Assembly: GCA_024743175.1 (NCBI GenBank)
Contig: JANSXA010000006.1
Span: 248,001-312,000 of the forward strand
DNA length: 64,000 bases
Direction: 5' to 3'
Source: Pseudomonadaceae bacterium
GTDB lineage: Bacteria; Pseudomonadota; Gammaproteobacteria; Pseudomonadales; Azotimanducaceae
The translations under genes and the position numbers were made by a program. Below the pieces are notes generated by a model, which did no database searches, was not told the origin of the DNA, and saw nothing but the letters and a program-made list of their open reading frames with translations. Shown in pieces: positions 45,110 through 53,293 of this stretch (its first letter is position 1; each line of letters begins with the position of its first letter).

Positions 45110-46201
45110 TCATTTTTGTGCCTCCTCGATCTGCGCGAGTAGCCGTGCTATATCGCCTGCGTTCGGGATCCATTTTGCATAGTGCTTTTCAATCACGGAT
45201 CGGCTGTTGCCAGATTGGACCGCAACATCATTGATGTTCATGCCGCCTTGTAGAGCTAAAGATATGTACGTATGCCGCCAGGGGTAGAGGCCCAGGCGTC
45301 GCCGCACGTTGGCAGTCTTGTGTGCTCGGTTCCATTTATCCATCAGCCAATCGGCATCTTTAAACATATGGCCTTCGGGCGTTTTGAATATTAGGCCACC
45401 TTCAAACCGTGTCGGGTATTCGTTCAACAGGGACCGAATTACCTGCGGGACGATCACATAACGGCGTTTTGTTTTCGTGTGTGATTGCATCTTTCTGCGC
45501 ACCATTGCTTGCCAGACGTTGAAGCCGGTGCCGTCGTAGTCGGACCAATGCAAGCCGAGGAGCTCGCTAGTACGCATGCCCGTGTAGAAGCCTGTCAGGA
45601 AATAGGCGTAAGCGATCGGCCAGGGTCGGAGCTTTGGCAATAGGAGGTCGCGCTCCGCTGCGGTATAGGGGTCGGGTTCTGGCTGCGCGTCTTTCTTCGA
45701 CTTCTTTATTTTCCAGTCTTCGAACGTTTTTACACCAGCGGGTCTGCAAATTCGGTTGAGCACAGAAACCGCCTCTCTTTTTGTTTTCTTCGAGACTTTC
45801 TTGGGGAGTAAATGCCGCTGCATGTCCTCTAGGGTCAACGATGTGATGGGTCGATTGTCGAAGGTGATCCAATGAGAGTTATACAGAGACTCATAACCGT
45901 CGAGGGTGCTGTCGGCGACTCCGTCAACTTCAGGCGCGATCACGTCAATGTAATGCTGAAACCAAAAGCCTAAGGTTTCGGGTGCGGTAACATCGCTACC
46001 GGTAAGCCAAGCCTTGACGACTTCCCAGGATTCCCCGAGGGCAAGCATTCGGTCGGCGTCGTTGCAAAGTTTTTCGACCGTCTTGTGCGCCGCCTTCGTA
46101 GGCTTGTAGTCGAGCGCGACTGACCTACGAGCGGTTTGTCCGTTGATGGTAACGCTAAACCGGGCTTCGTACTTTGAGCCGTTTTCCCTGATGCTAGCCA
46201 C
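45110..46201 (-). CDS. int: Tyrosine recombinase/integrase
   Basis: 363 residues from GTG 46201, which gives the usual short arm-binding start MASIRENGSKYEARFSV. The open frame upstream to 46273 overlaps the excisionase and is not needed. The catalytic domain shows GMRTSELLGLHWSDY (first Arg), LYPWRHTYISLAL (Arg-His motif) and VIEKHYAKW (Tyr nucleophile). A SAM-like core-binding domain occupies about 90-180. It catalyses site-specific integration at tRNA-Asp and excision together with Xis. It points toward the attachment site, 72 bp away. Overlap with the xis-like frame is unusually long (232 bp). Confidence 0.93.
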   Translation of the reverse strand: MASIRENGSKYEARFSVTINGQTARRSVALDYKPTKAAHKTVEKLCNDADRMLALGESWEVVKAWLTGSDVTAPETLGFWFQHYIDVIAPEVDGVADSTLDGYESLYNSHWITFDNRPITSLTLEDMQRHLLPKKVSKKTKREAVSVLNRICRPAGVKTFEDWKIKKSKKDAQPEPDPYTAAERDLLLPKLRPWPIAYAYFLTGFYTGMRTSELLGLHWSDYDGTGFNVWQAMVRRKMQSHTKTKRRYVIVPQVIRSLLNEYPTRFEGGLIFKTPEGHMFKDADWLMDKWNRAHKTANVRRRLGLYPWRHTYISLALQGGMNINDVAVQSGNSRSVIEKHYAKWIPNAGDIARLLAQIEEAQK

Positions 46202-46371
46202 TGTTCGATTTCCTCCCAATAGTAAACGGTCCCATGCCCTTCGATAGTCGCATAGTGCAGTCCTTCCTTCCAAGCGCGGGCGCGGCGCTTCTTAAGTTGT
46301 TCGAGAGTTAGTCCGTATCGCGAGAACATTTGCTCCGCGTTCAGCGCACAAGGCAGGCTTTGATCTAGCAT
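45970..46371 (-). CDS. xis: Excisionase-like DNA-binding protein overlapping int
   Basis: 133 residues from ATG 46371 with a GGGAGG site at good spacing. The first 65 residues form a compact winged-helix-like domain (LNAEQMFSRYGLTLEQLKKRRARAWKEGLHYATI ... TVYYWEEIEQWL), as in excisionases and related MerR-type factors. The remaining about 65 residues (Arg/Ser/Pro-rich) are encoded in the region that also codes for the integrase N-terminus in another frame. They may therefore be an accidental extension of the frame. The start overlaps an upstream minus-strand frame by TAATG. Likely role: directionality factor for excision. Confidence 0.65.
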   Translation of the reverse strand: MLDQSLPCALNAEQMFSRYGLTLEQLKKRRARAWKEGLHYATIEGHGTVYYWEEIEQWLASGKTAQSTKPGLALPSTDKPLVGQSRSTTSLRRRRTRRSKNFATTPTECLPSGNPGKSSRLGLPVAMLPHPKP

Positions 46372-46619
46372 TACTGGTACCTCCCGACAGAAGTGAGCAG
46401 CACTTCGATCTTCAGTGATAAGTCCTTCATAATCCCATCCTCGCAAACCCGATCAGCCGAGCATGACCCAGCGCTTAAACGGCGTTGATCAAAAATTGGT
46501 TCACTCGGTGCCGTCTTCGATACCGCCGCCACTCCTGATTGGCGCCACGAATCAGAGAAGCTCTCATAATTATATAAAAACATATAATATCGTTCCGCAA
46601 ATTTGAGTGTAGTAATCAC
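46371..46619 (-). CDS. Possible small protein or leader upstream of xis
   Basis: A minus-strand frame of 82 residues from GTG 46619 ends with TAA overlapping the xis ATG. The N-terminal part lies over AT-rich DNA with promoter-like boxes, so a shorter product starting at an internal ATG (for example the 19-residue MKDLSLKIEVLLTSVGRYQ just before xis) is as likely. No similarity recognised. Kept only because the stop-start overlap suggests coupling. Confidence 0.25.
   Translation of the reverse strand: MITTLKFAERYYMFLYNYESFSDSWRQSGVAAVSKTAPSEPIFDQRRLSAGSCSADRVCEDGIMKDLSLKIEVLLTSVGRYQ
46560..46600. promoter_or_regulatory. Divergent AT-rich control region with operator motif copy 1
   Basis: Contains a minus-strand TATAAT (46569-46574) facing xis-int and a plus-strand TATAAT (46583-46588) facing the TraY-like gene. 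The shared box AAACATATAATAT (46578-46590) occurs here too, forming a near-palindrome TATATA-N4-CATATA. The same box recurs at 47174 and 47535, so a common regulator is likely. The rest of 46620-46808 holds no gene I can support. Confidence 0.5.
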
Positions 46620-46808
46620 ACAACATAGCGCCCTAAAATTTAATTTCGACGTTACGCCGGCCGATCTATGGTGTCAATAATCGATTGTATGAAATCTACT
46701 AAATTGCGCTTACGTGATGGATGGTCCGGTGCTATGATTGCAGCGGTTGATGGCAAGACGATAATCAGCGCATGGGGGTACCAATGGCAACACTGGTCTA
46801 CGGGTAGC

Positions 46809-47132
46809 ATGGCAGTAAACAAAAGAACGGTTCAACAAGTACAGATTCCGCCTGAGGTGCATCAAGGGGTGAAGTTACTCGCGGGCCAGAAAGCCGATGC
46901 GACCATGAACGAAGTCTACGACCAGGCCGTAGGTTGGTTCCTGAAGTCCAGGGCGAAGAAGTCATTCAACTACTATCTCGCTTCAACAAAACGCGGCAAA
47001 TACACCTCAATGTGGATTGACACTGCGCTACTTGATCGAGTCCGAGTGATTGCAGCACGCGATGCGGTGTCCATCTCGCGTGTCATTTACACAGCGTTGG
47101 TTCTCTACCTGGAAGATAAGGACGTCATCTAA
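46809..47132 (+). CDS. Tandem ribbon-helix-helix-like DNA-binding protein (TraY-like)
   Basis: 107 residues from ATG 46809; an in-frame start at 46668 adds 47 residues but has weaker support. Two similar units each have a short beta strand followed by two helices: TVQQVQIPPEVHQGVKLLAGQKADATMNEVYDQAVGWFL and YTSMWIDTALLDRVRVIAARDAVSISRVIYTALVLYL. This is the pattern of a tandem ribbon-helix-helix protein such as TraY, which binds oriT and tra promoters in F-like systems. Assignment rests on pattern and position only. It is flanked by copies of the repeated AT-rich box, a plausible binding site. Confidence 0.55.
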   Translation: MAVNKRTVQQVQIPPEVHQGVKLLAGQKADATMNEVYDQAVGWFLKSRAKKSFNYYLASTKRGKYTSMWIDTALLDRVRVIAARDAVSISRVIYTALVLYLEDKDVI

Positions 47133-47140
47133 TGATTGAG

Positions 47141-47169
47141 ACGGAACAGCTCTCTTCAGGAAGTTCCGT
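47141..47169 (+). terminator. Hairpin after the TraY-like gene
   Basis: ACGGAAC (47141-47147) pairs with GTTCCGT (47163-47169) around a 15-nt loop, followed by TTATATATTATATG. It lies 8 bases after the stop codon. The tail is AT-rich rather than pure T, so strength is uncertain; it partly overlaps operator motif copy 2. Confidence 0.5.
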
Positions 47170-47694
47170 TTATATATTATATGTTTTCCATCAAAATATG
47201 AAGAAAGATGGACCAACAGAGTCACCAAGAAACCCCTGGCGCTTGACTGCAAACTCAAGTGCATCGCTAAAACCGTACAGTTTGCTTTCGTGACATGTAC
47301 GCCATTCATGGGTTTGGAACATACGTCTCCGAATTTGACACTTACGAACAGTATTTAACACCGCCATGAGAAGGCCGCTACAAATCCATACGGCTCGCAC
47401 GGTGTTCGTGAAGCAAATTCGAGTGACCATGTTGTGTTGGAGCATCGCTTACCAGCGCCGTCACAGCGCCGTGTTGATGGTAGATCGTCGAATAAAAGTG
47501 TCGTGATACTTTTTAGGTTGACTACAATATATGAATACATATAATATTGAATCTAATGTGTAGCATAACAGATAGACGCACAAGAAGGGTGGCTGAGTAT
47601 GGTGACAACAACCTCAAGATTTTTTGGAATTCAGAGTCAGGAGCAGGTGTGCTCAGGACATGCTTGGGTCGGTGTTCTTTTATCCAAAGATTGT
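47170..47694. promoter_or_regulatory. Non-coding control region before the tra operon
   Basis: About 525 bases without a supported gene. It contains operator box copy 2 in inverted orientation (47174-47186) near the left end and the tra promoter with copy 3 at the right end (47518-47547). This is a natural place for oriT, but no nick-site motif was recognised. Confidence 0.45.
47518..47547 (+). promoter_or_regulatory. Strong sigma70 promoter of the tra operon with overlapping palindrome
   Basis: TTGACT (47518-47523), 16-base spacer, TATAAT (47540-47545). The spacer and -10 contain the perfect inverted repeat TATATG-AATA-CATATA, an obvious place for a repressor to bind. The box ATACATATAATAT (47535-47547) matches copies at 46578 and 47174 (inverted). 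Confidence 0.75.
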
Positions 47695-48765
47695 ATGAAA
47701 ACGTATAAAATAGTGAAGCCAATGGTCGCCTTATTGGTGTTGATTGGGATACCAGTAGCGCACGCGGACCAGATAAGCGCGACCTACAAAGCGCGCGCCG
47801 GCGATTGTCTCTCGGGCATCGTGAAAGCGCATTACCCGGATTCAACCGGACATTTTTTTGTTTTGCACTGGAATCCCAATATCGTTGACGAGAATAGAAT
47901 CGAAGTCGGCCAGGCAATCATCTTGCCTGGGTTGAGCGATGATCAAATTCTCACAGAAGTAGACCAGGCCGGGTGCAACGCTGAGACCTTCTCGGTGCGA
48001 AACGCCTCGAAATCGGCGGTTACTGATAAAGCCCATGACGTCGCCGAAGCGCGCGTGCGCCTGGCGTCGACACCAATCGATCCGAAACCCGTCGTCGAAA
48101 AACGTCGACCGACCGACACGGCGTTTTCGAAGATCCCTCAAGTCACAGCCATAGAAAACAATGTCATCGCTTCAACCATTTCCGCGCAAACTGAAGTGAA
48201 CAAGGTATCGGCCAATCTAACACCGGCCCATCCAACACCGGCCAATCCAACACCGGCGACACGGACAAAGAACTCAACCCGTCAGTCGCCCCTCCGTCAG
48301 TCGAGCGGGACAAACGCGGTGCCGATTGATTTGAGCCAGCGGACGATGACGCTACCGGGCCGCGGAACACGCACCGTCGCAGCAATGTCCTCAAAGCCGC
48401 GGTTCGCGATTGACGACGAGTTAACGATGACGAGTCACTCGTATCGGCAATCAATGCCGAACCGTTATGTGGTGAACGCGATCGGCGCCCGCACATTGAC
48501 TGCTGTGAACGCGCTGGTTCAACACCCGGACCAACACTTCTACGTCGAGTCAAGAGCGGTATGGCAAGACGCTATAGGTGGGCACGGCCTGAAACGGAGT
48601 AACACGACGTCCACGCCAGCGAATAACTCGGTTTCAACAACAACCACACCGCTTGAGACTGTGCTGGTTCAAACGGAAGCCCCCAAAACGCAAAGCGCGG
48701 GAAATATTTTTATTGATGAATCGCTGTTGCTTAAAGCCGCAGCACAGTCAGGAGGCAACCCATGA
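47695..48765 (+). CDS. LysM-domain exported protein heading the tra operon
   Basis: 356 residues from ATG 47695, which gives a signal peptide (MKTYKIVKPMVALLVLIGIPVAHA). A LysM-like segment follows (YKARAGDCLSGIVKAHYPDSTGHFFVLHWNPNIVDENRIEVGQAIILPG, about 31-80). A long low-complexity Pro/Thr-rich linker with repeated TPA units (about 180-200) leads to a tail of unknown fold. LysM should bind peptidoglycan, so the protein may dock or open the cell wall for the conjugation apparatus. No lytic enzyme domain is seen. It overlaps the DsbC-like gene by 4 bp. Such a protein is not part of the F operon. Confidence 0.75.
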   Translation: MKTYKIVKPMVALLVLIGIPVAHADQISATYKARAGDCLSGIVKAHYPDSTGHFFVLHWNPNIVDENRIEVGQAIILPGLSDDQILTEVDQAGCNAETFSVRNASKSAVTDKAHDVAEARVRLASTPIDPKPVVEKRRPTDTAFSKIPQVTAIENNVIASTISAQTEVNKVSANLTPAHPTPANPTPATRTKNSTRQSPLRQSSGTNAVPIDLSQRTMTLPGRGTRTVAAMSSKPRFAIDDELTMTSHSYRQSMPNRYVVNAIGARTLTAVNALVQHPDQHFYVESRAVWQDAIGGHGLKRSNTTSTPANNSVSTTTTPLETVLVQTEAPKTQSAGNIFIDESLLLKAAAQSGGNP

Positions 48766-49502
48766 GGCATTTGGTGACAGCGGGTCTTTGCACCCTATTG
48801 GCTTTAACGAGCGGTATTGCGTTCGCAAACGATCAGGAACAATACGTCAAGGATGCGCAACAAAAGCTGAAAGCGACCTTTCAGAACTTGACGGTCAACG
48901 ACTTCAAACCGTCGCCAGTTGACAGGTTGTTCGAGATCAATATCGGCGGGCGCGTCGTCTACTTCCACCCCGAGGCGGAAGTGCTGATCTTCGGCGAAAT
49001 CTTTTCCAAAGACGGTCGCTCACTGACGCAGGAAAGCCAAGCGTTAACCAACGCCGATATGGCTGCTGACATCCCCACCGAACTGGCCGTGGTCATAGGG
49101 CCGGAAGACGGCGTACCGATCATTGAGTTTACGGATCCGGACTGCCCGTATTGCCGTGAGTACCACAACTACGTCACCGGCGTCGGTCAGCCGGTGAAGC
49201 GAATCATCTTCTTTGAAACGCGTATCCATCCGTCCGCACGGCCAAAAGCCATTCACGTGTTGTGTGCAGACGATCAGGAGGCGGCGTTTCTCGAGGTGTA
49301 CAACAACCCAAACTTAACTGAATTCAATACGTGCGAGAACGGCGAAGCTATGGCCGATGCGCACTTAACCATATCCAAGGGAGCCGGTGTAAACGCAACG
49401 CCGACACTGTACTTGGGTCGGACCCCTGTAAGGGGGTTTCGTCGTGACGCAATTGCTCGGTATATCGCTGAGCAGGTGCGTTTGTTAGTAACTAGGGAGT
49501 AA
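48762..49502 (+). CDS. DsbC-like thiol:disulfide isomerase of the transfer system
   Basis: 246 residues with a signal peptide (ending GIAFA), an N-terminal dimerisation-like part and a thioredoxin fold. The active site is D-C128-P-Y-C131 with the typical following RIIFFETRIHPSARPKAIHVLC. The cis-proline loop is GVNATPTLYLG. It would shuffle disulfides in the many cysteine-rich Tra proteins encoded downstream (TraN, TraU, TraH and others), as DsbC/TrbB do in related systems. It overlaps the LysM gene by 4 bp and is followed five bases later by the pilin gene. Confidence 0.88.
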   Translation: MRHLVTAGLCTLLALTSGIAFANDQEQYVKDAQQKLKATFQNLTVNDFKPSPVDRLFEINIGGRVVYFHPEAEVLIFGEIFSKDGRSLTQESQALTNADMAADIPTELAVVIGPEDGVPIIEFTDPDCPYCREYHNYVTGVGQPVKRIIFFETRIHPSARPKAIHVLCADDQEAAFLEVYNNPNLTEFNTCENGEAMADAHLTISKGAGVNATPTLYLGRTPVRGFRRDAIARYIAEQVRLLVTRE

Positions 49503-49507
49503 CTCGT

Positions 49508-49831
49508 ATGAGACAAATGTTGCAAGCGCGAATTGTCCAACTGAAAGCATTCAAGGCCCTTGTGGTTGCGAGCTTAATCAGTTTGGTCATCACCCCGAGC
49601 GCGTTCGGCATCGTGGCGCCCGCTGCAGGTTCGTTCGCATTCGACCTATATGACGTCGCCGTAAACGATGTGCTACTCGGTGCCCCAGGCTTCGTCGGCG
49701 CGGTGATCATTATGGTGGTCAGCGCGGTCAACCTGACGCGGAACTGGGTCCTGTCGATCGCGGGATTGTTGGGTGGGGTCATCCTCATCAACGCCGACAC
49801 GATCACGGCCAGCATGGGTATGCTCGTCTAA
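49508..49831 (+). CDS. traA: TraA-like conjugative pilin
   Basis: 107 residues; F TraA is 121. A long leader (about 36 residues, ending SAFG) precedes a mature protein of about 70 residues. The mature part has two hydrophobic helices (FVGAVIIMVVSAVNLT and WVLSIAGLLGGVILINAD) separated by a short basic turn, the architecture of F-type pilins. The position just before traL supports the call. The mature N-terminus is IVAPAAG, so acetylation as in F is uncertain. Cyclisation is not indicated because the C-terminus is not trimmed in an obvious way. Confidence 0.8.
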   Translation: MRQMLQARIVQLKAFKALVVASLISLVITPSAFGIVAPAAGSFAFDLYDVAVNDVLLGAPGFVGAVIIMVVSAVNLTRNWVLSIAGLLGGVILINADTITASMGMLV

Positions 49832-49866
49832 CGACGGCTTTACGAGACAGAAGAGGGTCAACGAAC

Positions 49867-50133
49867 ATGGACGAAAAGATGCCGGAATATTTGCACCTCC
49901 CCCTGCAAGTGCTTTGGTTCGATACGCCGGAGCTCACGCTGCTTGCGATGTTGTACATCTTGGCAGCGATCTTTGGAGGTATTGCTTGGGCTTTCTTGTT
50001 CGTTGGCCCGATTCTTATTATTCCCTACAAGCGCGCGCAGCCGAGAGGCTATTTTTCCCACCTGATGTACGTCCTGGGCTGGCAAGGCTATGCCGGTTAT
50101 CCATCACACACATTGTCACGGTTTGCGGAATAG
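49867..50133 (+). CDS. traL: TraL, T4SS inner membrane assembly protein
   Basis: 88 residues; F TraL is 91. A short cytoplasmic N-terminus (YLHLPLQVLWFDTPELTLL) is followed by two close membrane helices (LAMLYILAAIFGGIAWAFLFVGPILIIPY) and the basic KRAQPRGYFSHLMYVLGW motif typical of the TraL/VirB3 group. VirB3-like proteins connect the assembly ATPase to pilus formation. It lies between traA and traE as in F. Confidence 0.9.
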   Translation: MDEKMPEYLHLPLQVLWFDTPELTLLAMLYILAAIFGGIAWAFLFVGPILIIPYKRAQPRGYFSHLMYVLGWQGYAGYPSHTLSRFAE

Positions 50134-50169
50134 TTTGCACAGTAGATCTCGGAAAAGAGAGGAACGCTT

Positions 50170-50760
50170 ATGAACAGCACAGCAGAGAAGGGGTTTATTC
50201 AGAGTGAATCGAATGTCTTCGCGGAGAACCGAATGTTGAAACTCGGCTTCTTTGTCCTGGTGGTTGTCACCATTTGGAATGGTTACGCCGTTCACAGCCT
50301 TCAAGACAACATGCGAACGGTTGTTTTACCGCCGTTTTCGGATAAACAATGGGGCATGACGGGCAATGACGCTGGCGATGAGTACCTGGCTGATATCGGG
50401 TTGCACACCGTGCAACTCATCGGTACCTGGACGCCTGGTTCTGTGCGCGAGCAACTCAATCAAGTTTTGAAGCTCGTTCATCCTGATTCTTATCCAAAGT
50501 ATCGAGATCAATTCAAGAATATTTCAGATCGCGCGCAGAAGTACGCAAGCGTCAGCTTCGCGGTGCAATGGGACCCCGGTCAAGCCATTGAGCGACGCGA
50601 GAACACCTTAACCATTCGTGCGGTGCGGCGCCGCATCACAGGCGATCAGATCTCGCGAACTGAGCCCGTCGAATACGTCATCCATTTCAGTATTGAAGCG
50701 GGTCGATTCTGGATCCGGGAGATCAGCGATTCAGTGGGGGTCCACGATGTCAAAGCATAA
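50170..50760 (+). CDS. traE: TraE, T4SS inner membrane core protein
   Basis: 196 residues; F TraE is 188. One N-terminal membrane helix (LKLGFFVLVVVTIWNGYAV, about 24-42) is followed by a periplasmic beta-rich domain containing NDAGDEYLADIGLHTVQLIGTWTP and SVSFAVQWDPGQAIERRENTLTIRAVRRRITG. The layout is that of TraE/VirB8-like proteins that scaffold the T4SS in the periplasm. The ribosome site AGAGAGG is close to ATG 50170. It overlaps traK by 14 bp. Confidence 0.9.
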   Translation: MNSTAEKGFIQSESNVFAENRMLKLGFFVLVVVTIWNGYAVHSLQDNMRTVVLPPFSDKQWGMTGNDAGDEYLADIGLHTVQLIGTWTPGSVREQLNQVLKLVHPDSYPKYRDQFKNISDRAQKYASVSFAVQWDPGQAIERRENTLTIRAVRRRITGDQISRTEPVEYVIHFSIEAGRFWIREISDSVGVHDVKA

Positions 50761-51526
50761 GCGATTTGTTGGGCATGCTGTTCGATGCGCATTGTGCGTA
50801 GCGTCCGTGTTGGCCCTAGGTGTGTCGCAGACAGTATCTGCAGACGTCACCGTGTCACCGGAGACGGTGACAGCCGTCGAGATGTCGAATACTGATGTTA
50901 ATCGCATCGTGTGTTCAAACGGGGTCGTGAACGATGCGTTCTTTTCTCAAGAGAAAGGCGTGACGGTCACTAACAACGGCAGCAGTGCTTTTGTCAAATT
51001 CCTGATTCAGCGTGACGGCGTGAATCCGGATATTTACGCAAGCGTTCAAGCGGAGTTTTATATCGTGTGTGACGGCGCGGTGTACACGTTGATGGCGACG
51101 CCCAAAAAGATCGGTGCGCAAACCATTTGGCTCGCGCCCGGGGCGAAAGAACGCATCGATCGGAACCTCGCCGAGTACGGCCCGCAAGTTGAAGAGGACC
51201 GCGCGGTATCGCTCACCTTGGCCGTGATGCAAGACCAAATCCCAGACAGCTATCGAGTATCCCAGACGGGATACGAGGACATGATGTGGTACGAGAACGT
51301 TGTGCCCGACGCAAAAGTTGCGAAAAGACGTGACGTGAGAGTGGCGGGGATTGGTTTTACGTTGACCGAATACTGGATTCAACCGAATGACGACTTGCAG
51401 CTCGACGAAGGCATGCTGCTGAACGAGTGGTTCGGCAATGCAATTTTTGCGATCACCTTCGACTCGTTGATTGGCAAAGCCAATCGAATATCCCGAGCGT
51501 TTGTCGTGAATAGGGGATCGCCATGA
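50747..51526 (+). CDS. traK: TraK, T4SS secretin-like outer core protein
   Basis: 259 residues from ATG 50747, which gives a normal signal peptide (ending SQTVSADVTVSPE). A longer frame from 50618 lies over traE and is not used. The protein is beta-rich (NRIVCSNGVVNDAFFSQEKGVTV, AQTIWLAPGAKERIDRN), as expected for TraK/VirB9-type subunits, which form the outer-membrane core ring with TraB and TraV. The F protein is 242 residues. Overlaps traE (14 bp) and traB (4 bp). Confidence 0.9.
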   Translation: MSKHKRFVGHAVRCALCVASVLALGVSQTVSADVTVSPETVTAVEMSNTDVNRIVCSNGVVNDAFFSQEKGVTVTNNGSSAFVKFLIQRDGVNPDIYASVQAEFYIVCDGAVYTLMATPKKIGAQTIWLAPGAKERIDRNLAEYGPQVEEDRAVSLTLAVMQDQIPDSYRVSQTGYEDMMWYENVVPDAKVAKRRDVRVAGIGFTLTEYWIQPNDDLQLDEGMLLNEWFGNAIFAITFDSLIGKANRISRAFVVNRGSP

Positions 51527-52737
51527 ATTCGGATCTGGCCAGCACAAAGGTGGAGCAACTGCGCGACAAGTGGGATCAGCTGACACCTCAGCGCAAAACC
51601 TTCTTGCTTAAATGGGGAAGTGGCCTAGGCATCCTTTTGGCCATCTTGGTGTCGTACTACTGGTCCGGGCGGGACGATCGCGTGGTCGAGGAGGCCGTTC
51701 AAGTCGATCAAATTGACCTCGGCACCGGTATGCTTGAGGACGACATCCGAGCCGAGGTTGAGGCAAAGCTGACCGACGTCGAACTCAAGAACCAGGATGA
51801 CGATCAGCGTCTGCTCGCACTCGAAACATTGATGACTGAGCTGCAGAGCAAAGACATTCTCGACAAGGAAATTGAGCTCGGCTCGAGGCTTGATTTGGAA
51901 ACTGACGATGATCCCTACCGTGGTATCGGCCCTCCAAAATCACCGTACCCCCCGGCGCCGGCGGTCTTTCCACAGCAAGCGGTCTTGACGAGCGCGCCAC
52001 CCGTGGAAGTGCAGTTGGTCGGCGCGGTGTCGCGCAGTGTCGGCATTCCGATCGCCGAGCAAGACGATGGCGCAAAAAAAAAGACGCAATTCTTGATGCC
52101 GCCAGGTTTTATGGCATCGAAGCTATTGACTGGCGTCGAGGCACTGACATCGGCGCAAGGCAAAGAAGACGCCGAGCCCTTGATGTTTCGAGTTCAAGCA
52201 CCGGCGATTCTACCCAATGATCTCAAAGCGGATCTCAAAGGTTGTTTTGTTGTCGGCAATGCCTACGGCTCGCTCGCACGGGAACGGGTGATGGTGCGGT
52301 TAGTTAGCTTGCATTGCGTGGCACTCGACGGAACCGGTGTCATTGATGAAGAGATTAAGGGCTTTGTCACGGGCAAGGACGGCAAGAAAGGCTTACCCGG
52401 GATTGTGGTTACAAAAATGGGGTCGCTGATCGCCCGCGCCGCGGTCGCGGGTATTGCCGATGGCATTGGTCAAGCAATCACCCTCGACACCGTGACTCAG
52501 TCAGTAAACCCATTGGGTGCAACCAACGTCATTGACCCCAACAAAGCCTTTCAAACGGGTATTGGTCAGGGCATCAAAACCGGGTCGGAAAAAATTCAAG
52601 AGCTGTACTTAGAACTGGCTCGGCAAAGCGGTCCAGTGATCGAGTCGGGCGCGTCGGTGGATTGCACGATTGTCATTCAGGAATCCGTGGTATTGAACAT
52701 CAAAGATTGGAGAGGGAAAGGCAATGCGCTTATATAA
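51523..52737 (+). CDS. traB: TraB, T4SS VirB10-like channel protein
   Basis: 404 residues; F TraB is 475. One membrane helix (about 26-46, FLLKWGSGLGILLAILVSYY) precedes a charged coiled region (about 60-120) and a short proline-rich stretch (GPPKSPYPPAPAVFPQ). A conserved C-terminal VirB10/TrbI domain follows (PAILPNDLKADLKGCFVVGNAYGSLARERVMVRL ... IGQGIKTGSEKIQELYLELA). It spans the inner membrane and reaches the outer core. It overlaps traV by 14 bp. Shorter than F because the proline-rich part is reduced. Confidence 0.93.
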   Translation: MNSDLASTKVEQLRDKWDQLTPQRKTFLLKWGSGLGILLAILVSYYWSGRDDRVVEEAVQVDQIDLGTGMLEDDIRAEVEAKLTDVELKNQDDDQRLLALETLMTELQSKDILDKEIELGSRLDLETDDDPYRGIGPPKSPYPPAPAVFPQQAVLTSAPPVEVQLVGAVSRSVGIPIAEQDDGAKKKTQFLMPPGFMASKLLTGVEALTSAQGKEDAEPLMFRVQAPAILPNDLKADLKGCFVVGNAYGSLARERVMVRLVSLHCVALDGTGVIDEEIKGFVTGKDGKKGLPGIVVTKMGSLIARAAVAGIADGIGQAITLDTVTQSVNPLGATNVIDPNKAFQTGIGQGIKTGSEKIQELYLELARQSGPVIESGASVDCTIVIQESVVLNIKDWRGKGNALI

Positions 52738-53293
52738 GATCAGTTTAGTTAGTCTGCTCATCGGGGCATCCGGTTGCAGCATCACCCCATACCGAGACAA
52801 CTTTGCCTGCGCGCTGCAAGACGATTACGGCAAGTGCATCGACGTCCAAGGGGCGTACAACGAAGCCGTGACCGGTCAAGACAGCGGCGCCTCGAAATTG
52901 CGCAAGCGGGGCGACCAGGTGCAGCCGACCACCACACCCACCGGTGACGTGATGCGCCCGACCAGGGGTAGTTCGGGCGGTGACACAACCACAGCCGTGA
53001 CGTCAGGCATGGACGAATACGGCGCTTACCGCTCTGCAGTCTATCAACACATGCGGTCCCTATTAAACACGCCGACGACGCCCATGGTCCGACCGGCGAC
53101 CACGATTCGCACGCTCATTATCAGCTACGCCAACCGGGAAAATCCTCGCCGCCTGTATATGCCGCGGTATGTTTTCTCAATCTCACAAGGTCCGCAGTTC
53201 GTGATGGGCGAGTACCTGAACCGACGAACAGAATTGATGCCGGAGTCGGTCGTGAAGGTGAGCCAAGAGTCGATGACTAAGGACACACACTGA
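52724..53293 (+). CDS. traV: TraV lipoprotein, T4SS outer core
   Basis: 189 residues; F TraV is 171. Lipoprotein signal with lipobox A-S-G-C, lipidated at Cys18 (MRLYKISLVSLLIGASGC), then SITPYRDNFACALQDDYGKCIDV with two further cysteines, the usual TraV beginning. The central region is polar and low in complexity. The C-terminal third has RTLIISYANRENPRRLYMPRYVFSISQGPQFVMGEYL. It anchors TraK/TraB in the outer membrane. The stop overlaps the traC ATG by one base. Confidence 0.88.
   Translation: MRLYKISLVSLLIGASGCSITPYRDNFACALQDDYGKCIDVQGAYNEAVTGQDSGASKLRKRGDQVQPTTTPTGDVMRPTRGSSGGDTTTAVTSGMDEYGAYRSAVYQHMRSLLNTPTTPMVRPATTIRTLIISYANRENPRRLYMPRYVFSISQGPQFVMGEYLNRRTELMPESVVKVSQESMTKDTH

Noticed and set aside
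48220-48272. Short tandem repeat of the unit ACACCGGC in the LysM gene
   Set aside because: It encodes a TPA-rich linker in frame; a low-complexity protein linker explains it, not a CRISPR or regulatory array.
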